From Agroathelia rolfsii (Eukaryota; Basidiomycota; Agaricomycetes; Amylocorticiales; Amylocorticiaceae): a DNA stretch of 64,000 bases. Made by a program: the position numbers and the translations under genes. A model generated the notes under the pieces. That model did no database searches, had not been told where the DNA came from, and saw nothing but the letters and a program-made list of their open reading frames with translations. The stretch is from positions 806,001-870,000 of the forward strand of contig JABRWF010000008.1 of assembly GCA_018343915.1 (NCBI GenBank), written 5' to 3'. Positions 33,691 to 49,916 of the stretch are shown piece after piece. Position 1 is the first letter of the stretch. Each line of letters starts with the position of its first letter.

Positions 33691-34270
33691 GAAAATGCCT
33701 GCTTGTTTGTGTCGCGATGCCCAAGCCTGAGGCTAGATCCTTTTTTGATTTGTGTGGTTCGATGACGTATGTATATCAGTATTTATCATCTTTTTCTCTG
33801 CTCTATCTGGTTTTAAATATTCCAAGATTCTGCCTTTGTCCCCTAGTGTTGTTGTACTTGTCTATTGACCCGCTGCAGCCTTTTTTAACCACCTGCGGCT
33901 TGCTTGCTATCCCACTTTTGACTTAGATGACGTAGTACTATACCCAAGATCCGTAAAATGAAATGAAAGTCCCCGCTATCGATATAATAGATTACCCCTA
34001 TCAACAAAGTGCCAACTCTAGACAAGGATACATATTTGTCAGTGTCCCATCGCGGACTCGAACGCACAAAGGAGAATGGCATAGATCTCGTGTATCGCAC
34101 ACATCGTTAATGCGCCATCGCGTCAATTCTGCAATGAATCAATGAGCAAAATGATTTAGATCACAACCGCATCTTTCTCACTGACACCAACCACCGGCAC
34201 AGAGATCGCCCACTATCCGATTCTACAAAATCTAGTTCATCTTTATATTACCAGCAACCGTGATATCTTC
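33691..34270. other. Intergenic region between CC4 and EFM4
   Basis: 580 bp that mark the change from the duplicated accessory block to conserved genes. Apart from the tRNA-like segment at 34043-34125 nothing is recognisable. The 5' part is T-rich, as expected of a 3' UTR. Confidence 0.6.
34043..34125 (-). tRNA. tRNA-like segment, probably a degenerate tRNA
   Basis: On the minus strand an A-box-like TGGCGCATTAACG (near 34118) is followed about 60 nt later by a perfect B-box core GTTCGAGTCC (34053-34062). The spacing suits a tRNA gene. However, the acceptor arms do not pair and neither the T stem nor the anticodon stem is convincing. I cannot assign an anticodon. It may be a tRNA pseudogene or a tRNA-derived repeat. 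Confidence 0.3.
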
Positions 34271-35217
34271 ATGGCCTCTGACGATTCAAACGTTAATTTC
34301 AAGCCATCCAAGCTGGGAACCAAGTCCCAGTAAGAGACCGCATCCGACATCTCAGGTGCTCAGGGATTGTACTAGTAAACTCAAACAACACACAAACAGC
34401 TGGGACTCCGTCTACGAAGAAGAGCTGAAAAACTTTGAAGATATCGGCGACGAGGGAGAAGTATGGTAAGCGCCGCCCGTCAACTTTACTCGCTAAACCA
34501 TGTCATAAAATTCAGATTCCAAGCCAACAGGTTCGGAGAGGAATCTGTTGAGAAAATGGTCGATTGGGCACTTGAAAACGTCAACGACTCAAGCTCGACG
34601 GTTCTCGAAGTTGGTAGCGGCAATGGTACACTGCTTTTTGCGCTCAAGGAGGCGGGGTACAGCCCCTCGAATTTGTACGGTATTGACTATAGTGCCGGCG
34701 CTGTTGATCTCGCTAGATCAATAGCTAAATCTCGTGGTGAGGGGTATGATGATATTACGTTTTCGGTGCGCGACTTCCTATCGACAGCATCTGCGCCCAA
34801 GGACGGAGAGTGGGATATCATCATGGATAAGGGGACGTACGATGCAATAGCACTGGGAGAAAAAGATGATCAGGGTCGATCGCCTGCATACCACTATCCT
34901 CCTAGGATACGGGATCTTCTCAAGCCTGGAGGCATCTTTTTGATAACATGTAAACGATGTTTTCTTTGAACGAGGCGCAAAAGACATTAATTGTATTTAT
35001 AGCGTGTAATTTTACCGAAGAAGAGCTGAAAACGAGCTTTATCACACCAGAAACAGGATTGAAATATCAGCGAGTTCTTTCCTCTAGACTTACCTCTTTA
35101 GATGAAATTAACGAAATGCATAGTTCACACATTCAACATCCCGTATTTACATTTGGCGGGAAAAGCGGTAGCATAGTCTCCAGCGTTGCATTCCAAAAAC
35201 CGACAACCTCATCATAA
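34271..35217 (+). CDS. EFM4: Elongation factor 1A lysine methyltransferase (EFM4/METTL10 family)
   Basis: This seven-beta-strand, SAM-dependent enzyme methylates a lysine of translation elongation factor eEF1A in the cytoplasm. Exons are 34271-34329, 34400-34465, 34531-34949, 35003-35069 and 35124-35217; 705 nt, 234 residues, a normal length for the family. Motifs seen are the N-terminal SKLGTKSHWDSVYEEEL segment, the SAM-binding VLEVGSGNG, YGIDYSAGAVDLA, and the family signature MDKGTYDAI followed by LLKPGGIFLITSCN. The last intron (35070-35123) begins GC, not GT. It is 54 bp and stop-free, so it could be mistaken for coding, but splicing restores the conserved KYHSHIQHPVFTFGG. The stop lies only 25 bp from that of the convergent SGD1. 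Confidence 0.93.
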
Positions 35218-35242
35218 AAACATACAAACATAAAATCCCTCG

Positions 35243-38200
35243 TTACAAATCCAATAATACATCAACACCCGTCCGAAGCGTATCCGAGGCGATATCACAA
35301 GCCCACTGGATGAACTTTTCGTTCTTTCTCTCGCCTTTCATGATGAGGTTGGAGATACAGTAGACCAAGCCCATTGATAGCGTCTCGATTTTGGCTGCCT
35401 TAATGAACACTTCCTCTAGTGGTTTTCTGTCCCATGGTGCAGGCGGCAGAGACGTGGCGAGCGGGGCGGGGGATTGGGTGTAAATAAACAATTGGATGAA
35501 CAGTTCCTTGAGGAATGTTCGTGTGTGCGATTTGAGTGTTGTGAAATCGAGAGGCTGTCAAATCGCTCTCAGCCAACGGCCCACGGTGGAATGAGGGACA
35601 AAGACGAAAAACACGATTTACCTTGAGAATCATCAGCGTCAATACGCCTCTTGCTATCCACCACGAATACGCTTTAGCAATGTTCTTGACTCGTGAACTC
35701 GAAATGGATCGGTCTCCGCCGAAATCATCACTATCGTCTGCTAAGTTTTTGACCATTTCTGCGCCACCGACTCCCGTTTCTCCGAGTTCTCTTAAGAAAT
35801 CCCACAAGCAAAACTGCAAGGTCACTTTATGAGAATGAGAGAATTGACAGAGATGTTGCGCGACGAGGGTATAGTACGGGTTGTACGTCCTTTCCTATAT
35901 TACGAATATCAGATACCAACGAAATATGTGTGTAGGAGCAGCAACTAGACTTACGTTCCCGCAACAATGAAGGATCACGCGCATTATTTCGCGTTGTTGG
36001 ATCTCGGTGAGCTTGAGCTGGCTCAACCGTTCATGAGCATCGACATAATCCTAGCTATACCATGAGTATATGATCTTGTTAGCACGTGACACGATGCATT
36101 AACTCACGTCGCTGCTCATGAGAACGACAAATATGCTTCGACGGATGTCGGTATTCATACCCTGTTTCCGTGCGAGTTTCAAAAGCGAGCTCTCTGCATT
36201 TTGAGCCTCAGCCGGCGCTTCGTGGCGTTGTTCCTGTCGCTCAAGAAGCGGGTCCCCACCCCATGCCGCTCCGACGAGCCACCACTTTCCCTTGGTGGAT
36301 GCGGATCGAAGGTCCGCCAATGAGACACGCAGTGGGTCGTGTGCATGGACTGGTTATTACAGTTACAGTGAGCGCATGTATTATTGAAGAAAGTCGTAGA
36401 AATATACCTGCTCGCTTTTTCCCGAGGTTTGATAAGAACTTCTTCATACGTTCCACGGCATCAGAGCTACTTCCTGGGGTTATGGCTGAACCACTGCCAT
36501 GCTTCATTTTATTGTTCTTGAGATTTGTCAGTGTTTCAATCATGAATTTTGTTCTTGAGCTGATTTATTCGGTATCAGCCTTATGTATTCAGGTATATGA
36601 CCAGTAGCGTAAAAGGACTCACCTCAACGCTTGATCTTTGTCAGTAATTTTGTTTTGGACAATTTGAACGATATTCTTCAGGGACGAAGGGTCATCTTGC
36701 CGCAATTGTATTCCTGAATCTGTCCTCGCTCAAAGTCAAGTTGTTTTCTATCCGTAGAGGATTAAATTTTCGTACTTTTAACGATCTTGAGTAGAAGTTC
36801 GACGCGAAGTTCAGAAAGGTCTTCGGCCAACAGATCTCGGATGATGTCGTATATGAGAGTACACGAAATGACTTGGAAGTTATATAGCTCGGAGATTAGA
36901 ACAAGGAGGTTCGTAGCCTCTTTGCCTTCCAAGGATTCGGACGCGAAGCGGGTCTCGTACGATTGAACGAGGTTTTGAACGAAGTATGCAGCTACAAATT
37001 CTTGTCAGCTACGTAGCCCGAAGTACGTAAGATAGAAAATTTTACCGAACTCAATACCTATAACTCTGTGCAAGCTAGCGACCAGGGCGGCGTGCAGAAC
37101 GACGTACGAGTCCAACAGAATGGCATGTGCTGCTATACCATTGATAAGTAGATTGGTTAGGACCGATAACACGTCTAATTTCAACTCGTTAGCATAAGAG
37201 TAGGTATTTGAACAGAAGCAAGGGACCTACCATGACGACTGTGTTTTCTGTATGCTTCTTCAATCCCATCCACAATACTCGTAAGATTGGGCTCACTCAT
37301 CCTAGGAAGGATTAGGCATTGATGCAGAACGGATAGAAATAGGTTTACATACCGATTGATGAGGCCATTTAACAATCTCTGCAACTTGACAAGCGACTCG
37401 GAATTTTTCCCTTCGCTAGGCTTATTCCGCAGCTGAGGAGGCACGTATTTAACACTTTCTTTGCGAAACGCGTCAGTGTCTTCATTTGAATAAGATAAAG
37501 GAATATGTACGATACCAGTCTGGGCATTTGGAGCTGGTGGTCTCTCTGAAAGGTCTGGTTTGTCGATTTCCTCTTCACCATTCTCTTCGCTCGTTTCCTC
37601 TCGGTCATCTTCACTCCCAGAGGTGCTTACAGCACAACCATTCCACTCTTCATAACTTTCATCTGTTTCACTCGAGCCTTCAATCTCGCTCGCATCCTCT
37701 AGTTCGTCCTCAATCCCTTCTAATTCTTCTCCTGAAAGCTCGTCTTTATCAATATCAAGATCCGAACCAGCCTAAGCGCAAAAAGAATATTAGCCCCCAA
37801 ACGTGAAACCATGTCTCAATCATGTGCTCACTTCTAAGCTCGGAAATGAGAGGGTATTCGTGAAATCTAGAAGGTCTGGTAGAAGATGGGATGAGCTTGA
37901 AAAGTGACAAAAAATATGAGCAAGATGCGCACCGTCTAGTCCGTCATCGGCATCCCCACCCGGACCCTTGCCTCGATTGTAACCTAGCTTAGCCTCCAAA
38001 TATGCTATATAAGCATCCTCCTCGCGCTCAACTTGCGACCGTGAATTTATCAGAGTAGGAATGATGTCCTTTCTAGGAGTCTTCTTTTCAACGAGCTTTT
38101 CCAAAGCAGTCTTTGAGTTTTTCTTGTGCGACTCAGAGGATGCCTGATCAAGCTTTTTGGAAGTGGAGGAAGGGTCAATCTTGGCCTTCTTTCTTTGTGG

Positions 38201-38554
38201 TGATTCTGGATGTTCTATGACTGCCTGACGTTTTGGTGCTGCGCTAGCAGATGTTGACGAGAAGAAATCTGCCTTGCGTCTTTTTTTCTCTACCCGTTCT
38301 TGTTTTCGAGCGTCCTTCCTAGACAAGTGGACTCGAGAGTTCTTCTGTTTTGAATAGCTCGTTCCATTTTTGTCATCGATCTCTTGGAGTAAGTCCTGTG
38401 GCAGAGTAGGACGACGAGCACCAGTAGGACGGGGTACCATTTGTTGTATAGCAGCTGTCTGTCTATTGAAATTGTAGCCAGATCGCAAAGGGTCTCGATT
38501 ATGTAATGGATCTTGCGCTTGCTTAGCTTGATCAACGCCGTGACAATCTAGCAT
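35243..38554 (-). CDS. SGD1: Nucleolar MIF4G/MA3 protein (SGD1/NOM1 family)
   Basis: This family works in the nucleolus in 18S rRNA maturation and in recruiting an RNA helicase to the pre-40S particle. The N-terminal exon (38554-37820) is basic and rich in Lys, Arg and Ser, with LPQDLLQEIDD, LSRKDARKQERVEKKRRKADFF and EEDAYIAYLEAKLGY, typical of SGD1. An acidic Glu/Asp/Ser stretch follows (about 37,770-37,560). The MIF4G helices start at KYVPPQLRNK (near 37,450) and include VVLHAALVASLHR and FAAYFVQNLVQSYETRFASES. The MA3 region begins near 36,140 (DIRRSIFVVLMSSDDYVDAHERL) and runs to the stop. At least ten short introns are present. The start at 38554 is the first ATG; an alternative lies in frame at MVPRPTGARRP. 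It is divergent from the coiled-coil gene on its right. Confidence 0.92.
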
Positions 38555-38724
38555 TCAATCTTCCTCTTTCCTGAACTTGAACGTCCATCATCCTGTCGCT
38601 TTGCATTCTTTTACAGCCTCATTTCTCCCGGAAAGATACATAATTTCTTGGGAATACCATTGGTCTTGCATCACACATATACAAATCCTGCAATCCATTC
38701 TTGTAATTCATCACGCGTCCAGTC
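38555..38724. promoter_or_regulatory. Compact bidirectional promoter
   Basis: Only 170 bp separate the start codons of SGD1 (leftward) and the coiled-coil gene (rightward), so both must use this interval. I see no clear TATA box. Confidence 0.6.
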
Positions 38725-41700
38725 ATGTTCTCACAATTCGTACCCCGGCCTGACAAGGGCGGACCTGGCTCTCGGACGCGGCCATTTCAGTCAAACACTA
38801 ATGAAGCCAGTAATGAGAGGAAGCACCGTCCTTTTAGTATATTTTCTGTCAACAGCTCTGCCCAACGCGCGAACCAAGGCGCATATATCCTCCCCTCCAC
38901 CTCAAACTACTCCACGACCGTACGACGCGCTGCTTCCTCGTCCAGAATCGAGCCAAATTCTTCGAACACGGCTGCTGAGGCCTTAGAATCACCAAATGCT
39001 TCCCCAGAGCCCGAACATCCCGCCGAAAGGGGCCTCTTTGCAAATTCCACATGCTCGAAGACTTCGGGCCTCTCTTTATTTTCCAAGACATCCGACCCGA
39101 ATAAAGGTGGCTCCTTCACGAATCAGGAAGCGCGCTCCTCATCCCCGACTCAGGCTCAACCAACTCATCTGCAAGCCGGTACGGACATATAGTAGTTCCT
39201 TCGTTGCGTAACTAACTGGATACAGAAGCTATGATTCATCACTCTGACCCATCATCTTACCATCAAGACTCCATATCGCCAATGCCAAAAGCTCTAGATG
39301 ACGCCGACCGTCGAATGGCAGACCTCATTTTAAAGCAGAGCCGGATCGAACTTCAGAATTCTATGGCTGAGGCAACAGATCTTGTGCGTTTACACATTCC
39401 TCCGTGCATGTATTAGAAGCTTAGCCATTGACCAGAAACGCGAGCTTGCATCCACGCGCTCTCAGCTCGAGGTCAAGAAGAATGAAAATATTAATCTGAC
39501 CTCGCGACTAGCCGCCAGTAAGAAAGCGGCGATTCAAAGCATTAAATCCGCTTCGCAAAAGTATGGGACGCTAGATACTTGACAAAATCATTAACATTGC
39601 TCAACTCTCCCCTAGGATCGAAGCTTTGGAATCCGACCTAAAACGTCTACTTACAGAATCGACGAAGGTCTTTCAAGTTGCAGATGATATGCGGTCTTTT
39701 TATCAAGAAACGCGCGAGTCCGTCTCTGCTGCTAACGAAGCCCGCCATGGTCAATATTCCCTGTCAAGATAATCAAGTATTAATGGTCTAACTTTCTTAT
39801 AGCTTTCGAGAGTCTGTTGAATGAGGATGGAAATTATGCCGAAGGTGTCCGAACCAAGGAACTCATTCACGAGCTTTATCAAGAGATCACGAATTGTGAA
39901 TGCCTTCTGCCGCTGTTCACATGTCGATACTAATCTTCCGAATATCGTTAATAGCACAAGAGGTGTCGGCGATGCTCCGCTCCAAACTAGAGACGATGGG
40001 CTGCGAGTTAGTCGACGCGCGATCTTTTTCTCAAGACCTAAACACCCTCTTGACCACGGAGAAGAAGACGTCCGTTCATATGTCCGCTAACCTCGCAAAG
40101 ACTGGTACGTTGTATTCTGGCTTCCAAAACTTTCATATTTTAATCACTTTCGCTAGCTGAACAATTGGAGAATATCCGCGCTGCTCAGGAAAAGCTCCAG
40201 CGTGAATGTGTAGAGGCCTTATTGAAAGCAGCGGAAGCTGACGAAGAAATTATTACACTGAAAAAAAGGTGTTGCTCATTCTATCACGACCCTCTTCTGC
40301 CAGGTCTAATTCCGATCCTCAGGATATCTGAATTGATTGCCACTAATGGAGATAAAGATATTAGAATCGACGAACTGATTAGTTCGCATGATGAGTAGGT
40401 GTTTCACGTAATTCAAGTGTCGATTTGTATTCACATCATTGGTAACAGATGTATAACTCTCCGTTCTCAATTGGAACAAGCGAAAAAGTCACTGGAAGAA
40501 CTTCCGACGTTGAGAAACGAGTACGTTTAAACTTCATGACGCTCGGGCTCACGCGACTCATCAGACCCAGGCTCAACAACAAGATCAATGTTATTGGTGA
40601 AATAAACGGCCAGCTTCATCTTCTTGAAAACGGGCAATTCGAATATACTGCAAAGCTTCGAGAGACGGAAGAAAGGTGATATTATTATTATTATTGCTAT
40701 CATTAATATTGCCTTCTACACACGATCCGTCATTTTAACAAAATGCCTACAGGCTACTGCGTTCGGAGACGCAGTTGGAGGAGCTAAGATGTCTGGAGAG
40801 GATCCTACGGGACGAGGTCTCCGAGCATACTAGTCGCGAACAAGCTGCTCTTATACGCGAAACCCAAGCTCTTTCCGAAGTCAGATCTCTCGAGAGTAAT
40901 CGCCAAAGCTTGGGGAAAGATCTGGAAAAAGTCACGGCAGATCTTGAGGCTTTGCGTTGTAAGGACAGTGATATTCAAGCTAGTCTCGTAGAGGCGAAGG
41001 CTCGCGAGCGCGCCGCTCTTCAACGTCAGGAAAATCTAGATGAACAATTTCGGATTGCTAACGAAAGACTCGCTCAAGTCTCCGCAGAGTCTGAGAAAAT
41101 GAAACTCGAGCTGGCAGAGAATAGCGCGACTGAGCGCTCATTACGCGAAGAGATTGTTCGTCAGCAGCAAGCAATGACCGCTCAAGAAGAGATGTCCCGC
41201 GTTAAACTGGACAACTTGAATGACGAGGTCGAGCGGCTCAACGACCAGGTCACGAAGGATAATGACAAGATAGAGACCATGACTTCGAGGTATGCTGCTT
41301 ATGTGAATGCATATTTCTGAATGCTTTTTGTTTTTTCATAAAAGTCTGCAGGCATGGAAGACGAAGCATGAGGTGCGATTCATTTACTTTATTTTATTTT
41401 ACTTTTTGCGAAAAGTACTAAACATTCCTTTCAAGATCCTGCAAAACCAATATGACGACCAAGGCATCAGTCTTCGTGCATCTAAACAGATGTGCGCCAA
41501 CTTACAGGTATCTATGATTTCTTTTTCTTTTAGCGCATTCCTCGCTAAAATATCATACTTTTTAGGAAAAAATGACGAACAATGAGGCCACTTACGGAGT
41601 AAGCAGCATGAGCCTCCTTTTTCTTGGATGTTTTTTGACGATAATTAGCGCATGATGGAAGAGCAAGCTGGGAAACTGGCCTTGGAGTCCGCAAAAGCTC

Positions 41701-43129
41701 AAAAGGACAGAGATTTCTTCAACTATCAGGTCGCTGACTTGTCTAAGAAGCTCGAAGAGGCTGAAGAACGCGTCATTGCAGACCGTACTCGACAAGAAGC
41801 TCTCTCGACTGAGAAGGATCTTGACTACCAGGCTCATCTTGAAGCGCAGCAGCAAAAGATTTTGGCCGAGCAACGTCAAGCACTCTTACTCGAAAGCAAA
41901 CTTAATGATTGTTCTCTTACTGTGGAAGCTCTTCGTATTCAACTAGCGACTTCTGAAGCTAAACTCTCCGAAGAAATTGAACGACGACGTCTGCAATCTG
42001 AATCAACGTCTCCTAACGTCTCTTGCACCCCTTCATATCCTGATCAACGACAGCTGGTGGCTTCTCTAACCTCTGCTAATGAAAGGCTCAATGCAACAGT
42101 CAAGAATTTCGAAGAACAAAAGAAGACACTCCTCTCTCGTCATAAGGCCGGGATTTTGGTGCTGCTTTTTTCTCGCTTCTCAAACAACTCTGGTCTGGAA
42201 TACTATGCTTAGTTTGATTCTGATATTATCGGATGCAGGATGAAGACGAAACGGCTTTTGCTGCTTCACTCATCAATATGACGCGATCGCTACATGAACA
42301 AGAATCAGTTACAAGGGAGAATGAGATTCGCCGGGTATATTGCTTTGACTTCCGTGTTCTTTTTTAGGCAGCACTTATAAATTATCACCTTAAAAAGCGA
42401 GACAACGTCATCAAAGGGCTTCAACAAAAAATTGCTACGCTGGAAGGAGTTCTTGCCCGTCGTATTGCTAATCGAGTCAGTCTCATTTGAGCACGACAGC
42501 CCTTTTCTTTAACTTTAACCCAAATTCAAGAGAGAGCACACTAAACAGTCCACCGAGGATTATCCGGACCGGCACTCCATCGTCGATTCCGAGTCTTGGA
42601 TGCAAAGCCACGGCGGGTTTTTTCCTGAAGGCTGCAATTCAGACATTGTCAATTCCAATATCGCATTGTTTAAGTTACCGCTAACATAAGATGACGTCTG
42701 CAGCCTTTGCCTCCTTCCGTCGTAGGGCTCGAAGCTCTCCCACGGAAAATTGTATCATCAACCACGACCGGCACTATCACCACGCACCCGAAAGACGTCC
42801 CCGCACCCCCGAAAGAAGTTCCTCATGAAGAAAAATCATCGTTCGCCGAGCTCAACCGTCAATGCGATGATACCGAGACAAGCAATTCTTACCTTGGAAA
42901 GAGAGAACGATCAACGAGTCAAGATTCTTTCAAGGAAGCTATTAAACCTGAGCCCGTCACAGAACGCTCGCGACCTACACGGCGGATCGTAAGTATTTTT
43001 CAAACCGCGCCAGGATTATTTCTTACGCACCCCCCTTAGAGGAACTCTCTTGCTACTCGGAACGAAACGCAAAAGGTGCACCAAATATTTGCAATAAATC
43101 AAAAGGTTCATGCGCTCACCAATATTTGA
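38725..43129 (+). CDS. Long coiled-coil protein, function unknown
   Basis: A many-exon gene; I recognise no family. It starts MFSQFVPRPDKGG and has a Ser/Pro/Asn-rich disordered N-terminal region of about 150 residues (38725 to about 39178). From about 39230 to 42480 nearly all coding sequence is heptad-repeat coiled coil. This includes a long uninterrupted exon (about 40753-41290, with LRCLERILRDEVSEHTSREQAAL and many Glu, Gln, Arg and Leu residues) and another at 41652-42150. More than a dozen short introns split it. The C-terminal part is basic and Ser-rich (RERSTSQDSF, TERSRPTRRI) and, after a last intron, ends near 43129. Size, coiled coil and basic ends suit a structural protein of the spindle pole, kinetochore or septum, but nothing in the sequence decides this. 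Exon borders in the middle are approximate. Confidence 0.7.
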
Positions 43130-43347
43130 ATAGACGAACACCAATTCCGGGAAAACAAAGTCACGAAAGCGCAAGCAGTAGCTTTAAATTAAAGTAATGA
43201 TACGTTCTAGCGGTTGGGACTTAATTGATCATCGTATTACTGTGTTGAAATGTTGATGTTTATTGCAAACGGTATCTACTCGGCATTTGACATTTGAACT
43301 TGATGGCATCAAAATCCCCGCAGTCATTATAACAATACCATAAAGAA

Positions 43348-45228
<1,881 letters not shown>

Positions 45229-45679
45229 AATCCTGTTTCCTAGGGTGCACTGAGTTTAAGATCTCACAAAATACTGAGTTGTCTTTCTGATCAAATGGCA
45301 CTATAGTAAGCGTAAATCCAGGAGATGTTATATATCGGACGGGTCGGAAGTAAAGTAAAAAACCCTGCTCTTCAAGCTGCTTTGAAACCTAACAACAATA
45401 GACATCTCGCAACACCTTGAAGGGATCACTGTCGGTGTATTGCGACGGCCAAGTATGTGCTTTGACATTGAATCACACCTCCTAAAGTCCTGAATGGTAC
45501 ATATTGACCAGGAATGAAGCAAATAAGCGTAAGCCGACTAGGTTCTATAGAAGTTTAAACTCGAATCGCAATTATTTGTGTTATCTCCAAGGAGAAATGA
45601 TACGTTAATTGTGAACATTGTCTATCCCGATATTTGACAAAATTGAAGAACCATCGGATCGAGAGTCATCATAGAATGC

Positions 45680-47799
<2,120 letters not shown>

Positions 47800-48383
47800 G
47801 TTTCCTATCTATATAAAACTTCATTAGTAGCAAAATACCAGCAGATGTCGTACCATGACTCGAAGAGTTTGGGTTGACTTGAGTAACTTACCCCGGCAGG
47901 CACGCTACTAGTAGTGCTTTGAATTCTGTGATGAACCAGATTAACGAGAGGCTGTGAAGAGTGGGATCTAATTGGATGCGGTACCTGCTTCTGCCGTTAT
48001 GTGAGGTGAGTGTCACCGTCTAAGTTAGTTTTACTTGCTCAGTAGTAAGAAATTCCAAGTCAGCAACACTCTGGCGTGAGCCTACCGACTTTCACTGCAC
48101 CACCATCAAACGGACTTGTGCTCTATTTACAAAACCATATCAATATACCCAGGGGAAACATCCAAAGAAACAAAGTAATCAGTATATTAAATAACATGTG
48201 GTATCGTAGCAGTATAATAAAAACTAGTCATCATTATTTAGAGAAAATCAAATCCGTCTAGGATATATATTTATGATTGTCTCGCAATCCCAGTCTATAA
48301 CCTAATACTGGACCGATGAGTGGTGTTCGGTGCAATGGTGTATGTAAGAGACATGCAAGGTCCCTGAATAGCAAGCGGCTTTT
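47800..48383. other. Intergenic region upstream of copy A
   Basis: Holds the promoter of the prolyl iminopeptidase copy A and the 3' end of the next minus-strand gene. AT-rich around 48170-48270. No gene seen. Confidence 0.6.
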
Positions 48384-49061
48384 TCATAGATGCTGCCAGA
48401 CCGGCTTTTCTAGGAAGACTTGATTCATAGTCTTCACGCGGCGTGGATCCAAGGTACCTTGAACGGCTTGACTGCGATCAGGGGCTACACTACGCCTTCA
48501 TTTAGTACATATCCTAACACGGTATATAGGAACAAAGGCGGCATAATGGAAAAGAGTTCGGAAAATGATGGAAGTGCAGAAAGAGTGCCGAAAAAGGGGG
48601 TGATGAATAATACTGGATTTGGATACTTACATGAGATTAAGAGTTGATACGACTCTCCGTTGCTTCTTTCCCCCTGACCACTGGCCGACATCTACATTGC
48701 GTGTTGCCTCATAGAAGATGCCTATCATGCCAGCCGCCTCCCTCTCCTCTGCACTATCCGAGGCTGATGAGGGTACGCTCACGCATCCGTTGAACTTGAC
48801 ATCGAATTCGGGTAAGGCACCGTGATGATGAGAGAAGTCGTCAAAAAACTCTGGCCTAAGTTGTTGCTTATATTGGTCCCTGGAAAGGTGGGCACCGTTG
48901 ACGGTTATATTGCAATGACGGCTTATGAATAAGGACAGCGCCTCTTCGAGCTCTCGTTCAGAGCGTGCAGAGAGGACGGCATGGAGACGATGTTGTACCC
49001 ATGTCGATAGAGAGGTGTGCGAAGCAGTACTCGGGGAGACGATGGTAGACATGTGCGTCAA
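48384..49061 (-). CDS. Small SnoaL/NTF2-like protein
   Basis: Two exons, 49061-48631 and 48489-48384, with a 141-bp intron (GTAAGT...TAG); 537 nt, 178 residues. The fold looks like the cone-shaped NTF2/SnoaL type: a helical start (TWVQHRLHAVLSARSERELEEALSLF), the stretch CNITVNGAHLSRDQYKQQL, a central GMIGIFYEATR strand and a second VVSTLNLIVAP strand, ending with PRRVKTMNQVFLEKP. Such domains bind small hydrophobic ligands or act as enzymes, and no substrate can be deduced. The acceptor giving TGTAGCCCCTGAT is chosen because it is the only one that keeps the conserved C-terminal frame. A second Met three codons in (MSTIV) is an equally plausible start. Confidence 0.7.
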
Positions 49062-49916
49062 GTCTTTGACGAGGGTAAAAGCAGAGGGTTAACAGTGGGT
49101 TGCATATCCGGCGGTGGGCAATGCATACGGCTTATATATGGTCAATCAAAGATTCTGTTCAATCGTTTACTACATTTCAAGAACGTAATTGAGAATGAGA
49201 CACTGATGGGATGCTGTATTATTGTAATAGAGTCGTTGCAACTTGCGAGACAGGCGCCTTGCCTGAAAAGTTATAAAGTTGCCTTAGCCTGACACACTGG
49301 CAGCGGTAATATCGGAAAGCCGATCATAAAAAGAATGGATTATCATGACAATCTGTCCGCCTGTGCCCTGAGAAACTGTGTTGTGATGGAACAGTATAAG
49401 GTGCTGATACTTTAGTTAGACAAGACCAGTTTGCTCCACTGGCAAGTATCTTTTAGCAAGGAGGCCATAACCAGAAAACCGAACATGCACCCTGAATAAG
49501 TCAGCACGAAGAAAAGGCATGTAGGAAGAGGTAAGCAGGTGGCAATTCTTGCATCCGCTTCATTTCAAAAGCGACGTGGAATTGGCGCAAGTCCGAGTCT
49601 ACATGATTGCATTGCTGCTCGACAGGGTGATAGGAGCATCGGGATTCGGGCCTGCCATCAAACTTAACCCAATGGGGTGATGCAGCATCGGGTGCCTGTC
49701 CGGACGGATTGATCCGCGGTGTCACCAGTAAGCGTGACTGTGACCTTTTTCGATCGTCACTTTTCCCCGTCTTCCCCTTTCTTGGTTGCCATTGCATTGG
49801 GCACTGTAACTGCGGCCGGGTTACTGTGCCCTTCTAGTCTCAGGCTACTCTACTCAAGGCTCAACTGCTTTAATCAGATACCTCTCAGAACAATTTCATG
49901 TACTATTATCTGTAAC
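49062..49916. promoter_or_regulatory. Divergent promoter region, SnoaL-like and I-BAR-like genes
   Basis: 855 bp between two divergent start codons. Open frames at 49501-49797 (minus) and 49719 (plus) overlap each other and show no domain, so I treat the whole interval as promoter and 5' UTR. No specific sites recognised. Confidence 0.5.

Noticed and set aside
49501..49797. 98-codon minus-strand frame in the divergent promoter
   Set aside because: No domain, no splice context, and it overlaps another random frame on the opposite strand.
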